Below the pieces are notes generated by a model that was given only the letters and a program-made list of their open reading frames with translations, ran no database searches and was not told where the DNA came from. Made by a program: the position numbers and the translations under genes. From Atrina japonica (Eukaryota; Mollusca; Bivalvia; Pterioida; Pinnidae): a stretch of 64,000 bases of DNA. The stretch covers positions 728,501-792,500 of the forward strand of contig BROG01000259.1 in NCBI GenBank assembly GCA_030159075.1, in the 5' to 3' direction. Each line of letters begins with the position of its first letter. Position 1 is the first letter of the stretch. Shown here in pieces: positions 25,557 through 41,370 of this stretch.

Positions 25557-25964
25557 TATTTGTTTGTAAAAACTCCTGTATTTGACTGAATGGGAAACAT
25601 ATTACTAATTTGCATCGTATCAAAACACTAAAGTGTTTCTATAAAAAAGTGAAAAAAAAATTATGATACTAAAAATATCAGTACTCAAACTATGTTAAAT
25701 GTATATAGATATAGATGTGGACAAGACCCTCTTAGTGACCCTAGCACATAACCCTTTTTCGGTTCTGGATCCTATATTTCTTTCTTAAAGCAGGGTACAG
25801 GTACTTGTAGGCAGAACCCGATTTGTGTCCATCGCCCATGAATTTTACAACATGATAACCCCCTTTTTTCGAACATGGATTATTTATCTTTTTCTCTTCA
25901 AAGCATGCCTTGAACTGTATAGAGGGTAGTTAAACGTTGGTGTTGTCTGAAAAAAAACTGTAGA

Positions 25965-26530
25965 CAGGGCGATCGATGTCAGGCCTTTGACTGTAGACAA
26001 GAGGATCAAATTCAGGCCTTTGACTAGACAATGCGATCAAAGTCAATCCTTGAACTGTAGACAGGGCGAGCAATGTCAGCCCTTAGACTGTAGAGAAGGT
26101 GATTAAACGTTGGGTGTGTGTGAACTTGGACTGTACACAGGGCGATCAAAGTCGGACCTCTGACTGTAATCAAGGCGATCAAAGTCAGTCCTTGGATTGT
26201 AGACAGGGCGATCAAAGTCAGACCTTGGGCTGTAGACAGGGCGATCAAAGTCAGACCTTGGGCTGTAGACAGGACGATCAATGACAGACCTTGGGCTGTA
26301 GACAGGGCGATCAATGACAGGCCTTAGGCTGTAGACAGGGCGATCAAAGTCAGGCCTTGGACTGCAGACAGTACGATCAAAGTCAGAACTTGTAGACAGG
26401 GCGATCAAAGTCAGGCTTTTGACTGTAGAGAAGGTGATTAAAGGTAGGTGGTGTCAGCCCTTGGACTGTAGAGTGGGTGATTTAACTTTATTGGTGTCAG
26501 GCCTTGGACTGTAGACAGTGTGGTTAGATG
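25965..26530. repeat. 33-bp minisatellite (multiple of three, open in several frames)
   Basis: The unit is GGGCGATCAAAGTCAGACC plus TTGGGCTGTAGACA, 33 bp. It is best conserved between 26190 and 26430, with about a dozen and a half units in all and decay at both edges. The period is 11 codons and the unit lacks stops in three frames, so apparent 11-residue-repeat proteins appear on both strands. I do not regard them as genes. Confidence 0.9.
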
Positions 26531-26534
26531 TTGA

Positions 26535-28200
26535 TATTGTCTGGACTTTGACTGCAGACAGGGTTAAAGTAGCGGTAATTTAGGAAACGCATATTTTTGT
26601 TTGGCCTTATGAACATGTGACTTACGTACCCTGTATCATGCTGATTTTCATCATTTTGTCTCTAAGTCGTGTCACAAATAGCGAACAATTACATGTACAC
26701 ATATCAACTGAAAGATTGAAAATAGGGGTGTTTGACTTGGTCATAAGATCCTACTTTGAAATAGATTTAAGGCTGAATACAAGGTAATTATCAAAAAAGT
26801 ACACCTGGCACCGACAAAGTTTCTCACCAGATCGGTGTCAAAATTCTTTTATCGTCATCAACAAAATCATACTTCATATTATAGACGCTGAAATTCCTGT
26901 AGGCAGAGAATTTTACTAATAATAGTCCTGTATTCACATTTTCATAGTGTTGAAGGGGGATATTTAAAAGATTCCCATGAAAAAGTCTGACAGCGAGTAG
27001 AAATTATATATAATGCGGTTTAATGATGGCGCTGTTATTAAAATCCATGAACGATGTATTAACGATATTTTATATCAGGTTTATAGGGAGTAATAAACAC
27101 TAAGTTATAATTAATGTACATAAAACATTTAATTGTACCGTACTTACTGTCTATCACAAACGCATACATGTACCAAAAAAAAAAAAGAAAAAAAAAAAAA
27201 AATCGCAATACAAATAGCCAGTTATATATTATACTAGTAGTACACGTTGGCTCTGCGTCATACTCTTTCCCGCTAATTTGAATATTATTTAAAAGTAATT
27301 ATGGATATGAATTACAGCGGAATATTATAGAAGAATAATGTGTTTATGATACAAGCGATACGTGACCAGGAATAAATGACTTACATTCCGTAATGTAGTA
27401 CCGGTGAATATCGCTGATTAATTTCTAAGCGAAGAGAGGAAATTTGAATCTCCTTCACTCTGATCGATGGGCGAGTATGTAACGGTATTTTTGGTCTTAT
27501 TTGTAGCTGGATATACCCGTCGTCTGTCGCAATAATTTGTCTAAATTGTAGACTAGAAGATGTGTAATATATTAACAATAAAGTAAACAAGACATTATGT
27601 GGCATGCTTCCTAGCCATAGAACAGGAAATATACCAAATAAACCATGTCTGTTTTAGTATAGCCTATCTAGTTCAGCTCGAACATCCCTTCTTCAGGCCA
27701 TTCCAAGTTTTTTTTTCTTTGTTAAGCGTCCACTCTGAATTCAAAAGCTTAACTACCTATTCGGAAAACACATACACAGCCTGGTGAAAACACAAATATC
27801 TTCAATTATAATTGAGATCATTAATTTTAATTAAAATATATAGCATCAGGTTATGAAGTTACTTCCCTTTTTGATAGTTCAGGACATTGTTGTTTTTCAT
27901 GTGGATATCGGTTAGTGGGTGTGTCTCTTTCGGAATGTGTTTTGAAACTGATGGAGATACTTAATTAGAATACTATTTATATTACTATACACAATAAGTA
28001 TAATTAGTGTGAAACGTGTAAGTCATCCCAGGGAGTGACAAAAACATTCCATAATGTCCCTGATAGCAAAATCAGTATACAGAAGACTACGGAAACACAT
28101 TGTTGCCACATCTAAGATCATTATCTCGAAATTTCGAGTTATTGCCCCGAAATTTCCGATTATTTTGTATACGTGGCATCAATACGCTTCAGTATTTGTA
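26535..28200. other. Intergenic DNA without recognised features
   Basis: AT-rich sequence with a poly(A) stretch near 27175-27202. No coding or repeat structure was recognised. Confidence 0.5.
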
Positions 28201-28260
28201 AAACGACATGGACTCTTAAAAAAACATAGGTGGGATCAGGTGCCATGGAGGAGTAAATAG
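28201..28260 (-). repeat. Dispersed repeat family D, short fragment
   Basis: Contains TGGGATCAGGTGCCATGGAG then GAGTAAATAG, matching the reverse complement of the family D core CTCCTCCATGGCACCTGAT. Confidence 0.6.
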
Positions 28261-28334
28261 TTTCCAAACTAAATAAAATAACATTTTTCATAATTAGGTA
28301 TTAGCACTTTAAAAGCCGCCATCCTTCAACATTC

Positions 28335-28960
28335 CAGTACGGTAATTAGTCTTACGACGCGATTTAACTACGGTAATTTGTATGTTGACAATATCATAGT
28401 ACAGTAATTAGTCTTATGACTTGATTTAAGTACGGTAATTAGTATGTTGATAATAACTAAGTACAGTAATTAGTCTTACGACGCGATTTAAGTACGGTAA
28501 TTAGTATGTTGATAATAACTAAGTACAGTAATTAATCTTATGACGCGAATTAAGTACGGTAATTAGTATGTTGACAATATCTCAGGACAGTAAGTATTCT
28601 TATGACTTGATTTAAGTACGGTAACTAGTATGTTGACATATCTTAGTACAGTAATAAGTATTGCGACAAAATCTTAGTACAGTAATTAGTCGGATGACGA
28701 TATCTTACCACGGTAATTAATCTTAGGGTGGGTTATTAATAATAGTCTTTTGACGAATCCTAGTACGGTAATTAGTCTTATGACGCGATCTTGGTACCGT
28801 AATTAGTCTCCTTGAAGATATCTTAGTACAGTAATTAGTTTCGTGTTATTTTTTATAAGGTAATTAGTATCAATACGCGATAATAGTACCGTTATTAGTC
28901 GTATGGCGATTTATTGATGTAGTAACTAATCTTAAGTACAGAGTAATTAGTGCTGGTTTG
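28335..28960. repeat. 31-bp minisatellite with 62-bp dimer structure
   Basis: Two 31-bp variants alternate. One is AGTACGGTAATTAGTATG followed by TTGATAATAACTA; the other is AGTACAGTAATTAGTCTT followed by a GACGCGATTTA-type end. About 20 units in all. The dimer pattern is clear to about 28600 and the right half decays. Confidence 0.9.

Positions 28961-33168
<4,208 letters not shown>

Positions 33169-33240
<72 letters not shown>
33169..33240. repeat. (CT)n microsatellite
   Basis: Uninterrupted CT run of about 72 bp. Confidence 0.99.
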
Positions 33241-33241
<1 letters not shown>

Positions 33242-33472
33242 ATATGCACAGAAAGTTATGGGAATAACAGATATAAAATTCACATAAAAATTTTGTTTTA
33301 TAGCTTTTGTTCATATGAAACTTTGACTTTTGAATAAAATCAATAATGCGGGCAGAAAATTTACTTTGAAATATGAATTTATTGTATAGTTTATCTGTCC
33401 TTCGTATGTGTTGTCAAGAAAGAGACTGCAACCAGGAAGTAATGCCGAAAATGGCATTAAATAACCGCATCA

Positions 33473-33476
<4 letters not shown>

Positions 33477-33542
<66 letters not shown>
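33477..33542. repeat. (TA)n microsatellite
   Basis: About 65 bp of alternating AT. Confidence 0.98.
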
Positions 33543-33544
<2 letters not shown>

Positions 33545-33929
33545 AGGTGTTTAAAAATATATGTCCCAACTTCAAACATCTATATTTTTGCCCAGACACA
33601 TGACAATTAAATAAGTAAAACTAAAAGTTCAATATAAAGAGAGTTTAATTGAAAAATCCACTAACCTGGACAGGTTACAGTTAATTTTAGAGAAAATGAT
33701 GGGCATTTCAAATATGTAATGAAAAAAGACTTTAAGTGATAAATTTCCAAGATGTTGATAGTTAAGAATGTGCCTCACTTGAATAAATTTTGTAATGTGT
33801 ATGCATTAAAAGTTTTATACCAACAGAATTGTTATGGAATAATCTTTAATATAATATATCCTTTACTTTGATAATCATGTAGCTTGAAACATTTTCTGTT
33901 GAACGGCAATTTCAGGACACGGTTTTTGA

Positions 33930-33933
<4 letters not shown>
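33543..33933. other. Intergenic DNA without recognised features
   Basis: AT-rich spacer between two (TA)n runs with no coding signal. Confidence 0.5.
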
Positions 33934-33968
<35 letters not shown>

Positions 33969-33972
33969 CACA

Positions 33973-34133
33973 CAGTGGCACCACGCTGAAGACCACCTCG
34001 CTTAACAGACCAACTTACATTATTCCAGTTTCTTCATTAATATTAAATCAGTATAGAACCTCACGTAAGAGACCATCTCATTAGTCAGACCACTTTGAGT
34101 CAGTCAGTTAGGTGTCTTAATAGCGAGGTTCCA

Positions 34134-34136
<3 letters not shown>
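33973..34136. mobile_element. MITE family A, copy 3
   Basis: The left end CAGTGGCACCACGCTGAAG and right end AGCGAGGTTCCACTG are followed by TA on the right. The interior includes 'accacctcgcttaacagacca' and 'gtcagaccactttgagtcag', each shared with other family A copies. Confidence 0.85.
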
Positions 34137-34176
<40 letters not shown>

Positions 34177-34182
34177 TATATG

Positions 34183-34216
<34 letters not shown>

Positions 34217-34392
34217 CAGTAAAACCTGATATAGCGGCCACCTTTATATAAGGATTACCTGTATATAAAGGCCAGTTTTTTAGAGTCCCTTCACTGCATA
34301 CTTCAATTAAATTGAACCTATGTATAAGGGTCACCTACACATAAAGGTCAATATTTTCTGGTCCCTTGGGGGGTGGCCCCTATATATAGGTT

Positions 34393-34397
<5 letters not shown>
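34217..34397. mobile_element. MITE family B, copy 2 (inverted orientation)
   Basis: CAGTAAAACCTGATATAGC at the left and TATATAGGTTTCACTA at the right. The element is about 181 bp and reads as the reverse complement of copies 1 and 4. It is flanked by (TA)n on both sides. Confidence 0.88.
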
Positions 34398-34467
<70 letters not shown>

Positions 34468-34492
34468 TATATATATGATATCGAAGAGTAAA

Positions 34493-34562
<70 letters not shown>

Positions 34563-34564
<2 letters not shown>

Positions 34565-36424
34565 AAGTTCTACTTTGCTTTTAAGTTACCTCCCCGCCAG
34601 TCGCGTTGTATTATCCTTTGATGTGTGTGAATTTATTATAAGCTGAATTGATATCGGATTGGATCCCGTTGTTTAATGTGATCCTTTTAACAACACTGGG
34701 TAGACATAAATGTATCGTTCTGTTACGCAATATTGGCTATTTTCTTTACATATTTTTAATCATATATTTGTCTCCCAGACGCACAAAAACTCGGCTCTTA
34801 TTTTCGTATTGTCATAAATCAAGTTTGGCTGTCACACAAGGTATTCATTAAGTCCCCGTTTCTTTTTCCCATGACAATTTTCACAGAAATTACGAAATCT
34901 TGTTTGAAAAAGAAAATTCTGCCCATTGGGTATTATAAGTTTGAAGAATGGGAATTCTTGTACCTATGATAATAGAATACTCCATAACTATATTCAAATT
35001 CATGTTTAGGGTTGCATAATTGCGACTGATTTATAGGGTGTATAGCGAAGCTAGGCAATAATTTACTTAATTAAAGTTTTATATTATGTGACTGAATGAA
35101 AATCCATTCTCCTAGATCACGCGTTAGTTAAAAGGAAAATGCTTTAGCTATGAGATTTTGTACGTGAATGTAAATAGATTATATTTGTGCCCCAGGGTTT
35201 TTAATCGCAACCTGTAATTTGCGATCGGTTACATATACTTGAATTTCGACTTATGTTTAAAAATGTTTTCGAATTTGTTGTTCTTGAAATATAACACAAA
35301 TCATACAGTCGTCAGACTACGTTATCGCTAAATGAATACGTAAATGAATATAAAGAGTTAAAATTGTCTACGCCGAATAAACAAGGTGTAATTAGCATAA
35401 TAATTGTATATTTAATGGCATGCAGACTACAGGGGAAATACCCTGAATCGTCAATTTTTTCATTGAGGAAGGGCCCATAACTCTTCCAGGCATTTTGAGC
35501 GTACAAAAGTCAAGGTTCCCCGGGTCTGTGGTAGCTTTATGTCGATTATCATTAGATCCGAACAACGTTATAATGATATAACGGGACAGTATTTGTAGAG
35601 TAGATTACATGTAAAAGTTGAAGGTTTGCTTTTTAGACGCACCTATGAAATATGAGTCGAAGGAAACGGACCTCACAATTCCAAATGTTTGCTATTGGTC
35701 AGTGTAAGTATCATGTTTCCACTTGTTTGATTTACCAGGGGTATTACCAAAAATTGGGAACATGATAATGATAATTCCCGCTTTTTGGTACCCCCCTGGT
35801 AAATAAAAAAGTGGGAACTTGGTAATGATAATTCCCGCTTTTTGGTAAAAACCCCTGATAAATCAAAAAGTGGGAACTTGATATAGGATAAAATGCCAGA
35901 AAAGAAAAATTGGTAATTCTTTGACAACAGTTAAACAGAGCAGGTGTGTTATTTTTAATTATGGCGTTTTTCTGAAAATCGGATGCGTCTTATTACTGGA
36001 TACGGCAATAAGTTTTTGTTCTTTCTGGAGTAGGAATTTTTCAGTAGCGAAGCTCAAAAGGGGCAAAGGTGAAGTATGCGACTGAAACAAGCTGGGGAAA
36101 ATTCCATTCGATATTTTTCATATAGCAAATAATATTAATAGTCAAAACATAATAAAACACATATCAACGAATCAACTTTGTAACATTTGATACATTTCCA
36201 TAAGTAAAAAGATTATGGTACCGAATGAAGAGCCCTAGGGACATACAATGTATATAATTTTCAAACAATAACAAGATAACTCGATAGCTGTTTCCATTGT
36301 AAGACAATATATGTAATGAATTCACAATGTTTATGAAGCATTTTACGATTTCCTTGAAGTAAAAATCATGATTTGGTTAGAAGAGACATCAGTCTGGCAG
36401 TGGAAAAACTTACGTACATGATCG
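34563..36424. other. Intergenic DNA with a small foldback duplication
   Basis: Mostly featureless. At about 35728-35885, two to three units of roughly 64 bp carry TGGTAATGATAATTCCCGC and AAAAAGTGGGAACTTG, whose segments are mutually complementary (CCCGCTTTTTGGTA against AAAAAGTGGGAA). It looks like a duplicated foldback. Confidence 0.55.
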
Positions 36425-38175
36425 TTTTTTTGGACAACAATAAGTCTTGTAGATCCCTTGTTGGACAACTTGTTGTTAACTACAGTAAGTCTTGTAGATC
36501 ACTTGTTGGACAACTTGTTGGTAACTACATTAAGTTTGCAGGACCCTTGTTGGACAATTTGTTGATAACTAAACCACTAAGTCTTGTAGATCCCTTGCTG
36601 GTCAACTTGTTGTTAACTACACTAAGTTTGCAGGACCCTTTTGGACAATTTTGGACATCTAGACTGATAGTTGATAACTCTACTCGGTCTCTTTTAGACT
36701 GATTGTTGATAACTGTACTCAGTCTCTTGTTAGACATCTAGACTGATGGTTGATACCTGTACTCAGTCTCTTATAGACTGATGGTTGATAACTATACTCA
36801 GTCTTCTGTTGGACAACTAGATTGATACTTGATAACTGTACTTGGTCTCTCTTGTTGGACATCTCTTGTTGGACACTCGGTTTCTCTTTGGACATTTAGA
36901 CTGATGGTTGATAACTGTACTCAGTCTCTTGTTAGACATCTAGATTGATGGTTGATAACTATACTCAGTCTCTTGTTAGACATCTAGACTGATGGTTGAT
37001 AACTGTACTCAATCTCCTCTAGACTGATGGTTGATAACTATACTCAGTCTTTTGTTGGACAAACTGTAGGTATTGATACTGATGATATAACTGTACTTGG
37101 TTTCTCTCATCTTGTTGGACATCTCTCTTGACTGATTGAGATGATAACTGTACTCAATCTCTCGACTGATGGTTCTCAGTTTTTGGGACAACTTTGATAC
37201 TTGACTGTACTGGTCTCTCTTGTTGATGAACTATACTCAGTTTCTCTTTGGACATTTAGACTGATGGTTGATAACTATACTCAGTCTCTTGTTAGACATC
37301 TAGACTGATGGTTGATAACTGTAGTCAGTCTCTTCTAGTCTGATGGTTGATAACTATACTCAGTCTTTTGTTGGACAACTAGATTGATACTTGATAATTG
37401 TACTTGGTCTCTCTTGTTGGACATCTTGACTGATAGATGATAACTGTACTCGGTTTCTCTTTGGACATTTAGACTGATTAGACTGGTTGATAACTGTACT
37501 CAGTCTCTTTATGGACATCTATACTGATGGTTGATAACTGAACTCAGTCTTTTCTAGACTGATAGTTGATATCTGCACTCTGTCTCTTTTTTGACATCTT
37601 GACTGATGATTGATAACTGTGCTCTGTCGCTTCAAGATAACTGTGCGTGGTCTCTTATTGGAATCTCGACCAATCGTTGATAACTGTACTCTGTCTCTTG
37701 TTGACAACTAGACTGATAGTTTATAATTGTACTCGGTTTCGTGTTGGACATCTAGACTGATAGTTGATAACCGTACTCTTCCTTTTGTTGGACATCTAGA
37801 CTGATAGTTGATAACTGTACTCGGTCTCTTATTTGACATCTAGACTGAAACATGATAACTATAATTCGTCTCTTGTTTGGCATTTAGACTAACAGTTGAT
37901 GACTGTAATTATTCTCTTATATGATAGCTAGGTTGAACTGTCCTCGGTCTCTTGTAGGCTGAAAACTAATAACTGTTCTCGATCTCTTATTGGATAGCTA
38001 GACTGAAACCTCATAGTTACCCCTGGTCTCTTGTTGGACATCTAGACTGAAACCTGATAACTGTTCTCGATCTTTTGTTGGATAGCTAGACTGAAACCTA
38101 ATAACTGTCCTTGGTTTCTCGTTGGATAGCTAGACTGAAACCTAATAACTGTCCTTGGTCTCTCGTTGGACAATT
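36425..38175. repeat. Large 44-bp minisatellite (about 1.75 kb)
   Basis: The consensus unit is GTTGGACATCTAGACTGATG, GTTGATAACTGTACTCAGTC, TCTT. Shorter units lack the GTTGGACAT part. The first 230 bp use a variant based on TTGGACAACTTGTTG and AAGTCTTGTAGATCCCTT. About 40 diverged units. Open frames inside are by-products. Confidence 0.92.
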
Positions 38176-39048
38176 GGCAGATTATGAGTTGTTTGTTTCG
38201 TTTTATATAACTAAATACCAAAGTTGCACAAATAACAAACCGAACAGATGATAACTATAATTGATTATTTACTTTTTGTAACCGAATATCAATAAATAGT
38301 TGTTTTGTTTAAAAAGTTTAGGGAAGGTGAGAATTTCATCTAGCAAATGGAAAATGGAAACTTTAAAATATCTATTCGACGAAGGTACGATCACTATTTA
38401 TAATAAATCTTGCGTCAAACTCCGAATCAAATTCAGAACTGTTCGCTTGTAAATTGTTTTTACTTTACATAGTGCACCGGAAACAACCGAAAATTTAACA
38501 CGTCACCGTAGAGTTATCATAGTGATAGTACCATTATCTCTCTTTACTAAAAAAAAAAGCTATTCACAGGCATAATAAATCTTATATTCCTATATATTTT
38601 GTGAGAATAAGGTCAGGTCCAGTGGTGTGGTATTCTTTTTACAATTAGTAAGGCTGAATTTATCAATTGCATTTGAAAAGTGCCAAACCTGGATTTCTCA
38701 AGCAAGAAACATAGGCTAATAAACACAAAAACGTTTGTATAAACGTGGAAAGTTACGCGTGGCGGTAATTTACACTAAATACGCGTTGATGATTTTTGTG
38801 CGTAAATTAACCCCCGCGTACCAATCCAACAGTTGTTCTATGGGTTATCTTTTAATACAGGAGTGCTAACAGTAAGGTTTGACATGGCGTAAAAAGCCAA
38901 CGCGAATTGTTTGCATAAGATAATCGCATAATTAACAACACGCAGAACTATTCACGTTTACAGTTTACTCTAGATATATGAATTCGAACAGGAACAGGAA
39001 TTTACTCAAAAATTGTAAAATATACTAAGCGGTTTAAGTTGAACAACA
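38176..39048. other. Intergenic DNA with one dispersed foldback repeat copy
   Basis: About 38545-38705 is an inverted, diverged copy of the family E repeat at 58.4 and 61.7 kb (it shares CCTATATATTTTGTGA and AAAGTGCCAAACC). The rest, including a CG-richer palindromic stretch near 38752-38825, was not assigned. Confidence 0.5.
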
Positions 39049-39326
39049 GGACCCAGTTGTTCATCTACTGGTTAAATTTTAACCCCCAGTTAAATATCAT
39101 AACCAAGGATTAAATTTAACCTACAGTTTATTTTTGTTGATCAATAATTGGCTGAATTTAACTTTGGTAAAACCATCGGTTAAATATTGGAAATTTAGCC
39201 ATGCTTTGAGGCTTGGTTACATATTTCATCTAATTAAACCTAGGTTATGTAACCCTTGGTTACCATATTTAAAGAAGGGTTATTTTTAACAAGTAAAATT
39301 TAACCAATAGATGAACGACTGGGTCC
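39049..39326. mobile_element. 278-bp MITE with about 33-bp terminal inverted repeats
   Basis: The left end GGACCCAGTTGTTCATCTAC and the right end GTAGATGAACGACTGGGTCC-like complement pair over about 33 bp, continuing into TGGTTAAATTTTA. The interior is rich in TTAAC and GTTAA segments and can fold on itself. There is no coding capacity and no clear target duplication. The superfamily is not assigned. Confidence 0.85.
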
Positions 39327-39654
39327 TGATTGATCAGCTAGAAGTAAAAGGTCATATAATGTGTGACTAGGAAGAAAAATAAATCGCGACATAGTTATGG
39401 CGTTGCATTAAAATCATATATTTACATGCATTAACAAAATTGTATTTGTATGCAAAAACTTGTAATATTTTATTTTATTTATTCAGTATCACGAAAAACT
39501 GTGTTGAAATAAACATCCTTTATGTAAATATAATTTCTTTTTGTAGCGTTTACATGCTGTTTGCTCATCTTCAGTAATCAAAAGTTGGACAGAAACCTAA
39601 AAAACTGATACACAGTTATACTATTGAACCATCTTCCTTCTTCATGGCACCTCG

Positions 39655-40540
39655 TACCATCTTTGTGACTGATTACTCCTCCGTGGTAACTGATCTCACC
39701 ATTAAACAGGGGTTACTTACTCCTCCATGGCAACTGATCCCACTCCTAGTCAGGGGTTACTTACTTCTCCTTGGTAACTGATCCCACCCCTAGAAAGGGT
39801 TACTTAAGGCAACTGATCCCAACCCGTGACAGGGTTACTTACTTCTCCATGGCAACTGATCCCCCAGACAAGGTTACTTACTTCTCCATGGCAACTGATC
39901 CCACCCCTAAACAGGGGTTACCTACTCCTTCATGCAACTGATCCTACTCCTAGACAGGGGTTGCTTACTCCTTCATGGCAATTGATCCCATTCCTAGAAA
40001 GGGGTTACTTACTACTCCATGGCAACAGATCCCACCCCTAGACAGGGTTAAATACTCCTCCAAGGCAACTGATCCCACCCCAGACAGGGTTTACTTACTC
40101 CTCCATGGCACATAATTTCATCTTTTGACAGGCGCTGCTTACTCCTCCATGGTACCTGATCTTATCTCTGGATTAGGGATTCTTACACTTCCATGTCACA
40201 TAATATCATCTCTTGACAGGGGCTGCTAACTCCTCCATGCCTCCTGATCTCATCTGTTGACAGGATGTGCTTACTCCTCCATGGCTGTTGTTCTCATCTT
40301 TTGACAGCGTGTGCTTATTCCTTCGGAGCACTTGATCTTATCTCTGGACTGGGGATGCTTACGACTACGTCTCATCTATGGATAGGAGTTATTTACTCTT
40401 CCATGATATCTGATCTTATCCCTGATCAGGGTAAGCTTACTCCCCACGGCACATGACATCATCCCTGGTCAGAGAAAGCTTACTCCCCACGGCACATGAC
40501 ATCATCCCTGGTCAGGGAAAGCTTACTCCCCGTGACACAT
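39655..40540. repeat. 44-bp minisatellite derived from dispersed repeat family D
   Basis: The unit is ACAGGGGTTACTTACTCCTC, CATGGCAACTGATCCCACCC, CTAG. About 19-20 units, with length variation. The unit matches the core of family D (CAGGGAATGCTTACTCC, CATGG-ACCTGATCCCACC) seen singly at 44.7 and 62.6 kb. Open frames here follow from repeat periodicity and are not genes. Confidence 0.92.
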
Positions 40541-40544
40541 ACAA

Positions 40545-41370
40545 TATCTAACAACAGGTCTACAGGAAAAATAATGTATTATTGCATTGGAGGTAATATC
40601 TATTTCACTATAAAAATAATTCAAACCATGATCAAGTTTGTGTCTTATTCTCTTTCGTCTGTGCATTGGAATGCACAACTTGCTGAGTGAATTCCTTTGT
40701 ATACAAAGGAATATGGTTATAGTAAGACAATTCGTGTTTTATCGTTTATTGTATTCCTATTACTACTATTTCAAAAATTTTGATACAATTCATATTCAGC
40801 TCTAATTCCAATGTCCGTGTCAAGAAATATTATATCCAGAAATATTGTTTCTCCTTAGTTTTATGTTAATTAATGACGGATTTCATCTTAATTCAATTCC
40901 ACACTCTCCGCGATTTATCAATATGAACAGAGTTTATTCCGAAGTATTTAATCTCGGTATATATCAATATTTCTCCGTACGCCGTCATTTATGATTGATC
41001 ACGTATCCAAAAATTAAGGGCTAGATTTATGGAATTTACGATTTCCCGCGATCCCTAGGGATTGTCGTTGATGTCAAATGACGATGGAATTGACATCCTT
41101 AATAACATTAGTCATGCAAAACTGGACTTACATGATATTTATTATTAGTACACTGGGATGAGTTTTTATAAGCCTAACATCTCTCTCTAACACTTTTATT
41201 ATTATTGGAGCAGGTTCCTTTATTTCTGAACATATCGACTGCTTTTATCGTCTGACCGTAATAACTAAAGTACAAACATCATGTTAAGTAATGAAGATGT
41301 ATTCTCTGATTTAGTTACAGTTGAATTATTAGGGATTGTTTTAACGCAACAACCTTATTCATTGCAGAAT
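40545..41370. other. Intergenic DNA without recognised features
   Basis: AT-rich spacer between two minisatellites. No coding signal. Confidence 0.5.

Larger units (their letters stand above)
33934..34562. repeat. Nested MITE and microsatellite block
   Basis: In order: (TA)n at 33934-33961, family A MITE at 33973-34136, (TA)n at 34137-34216, family B MITE at 34217-34397, (TA)n at 34398-34475, then (CT)n at 34496-34560. Both MITEs are embedded in or next to TA runs, consistent with TA-targeted insertion. Confidence 0.85.

Noticed and set aside
26024..26408. Repeat proteins with 11-residue periods on both strands
   Set aside because: A 33-bp tandem repeat lacking stops makes several frames open at once; there is no start context, splice site or codon preference.
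39826..40456. Frames with repeated LLTSPWQLIP
   Set aside because: They are a product of the 44-bp minisatellite derived from dispersed repeat family D.
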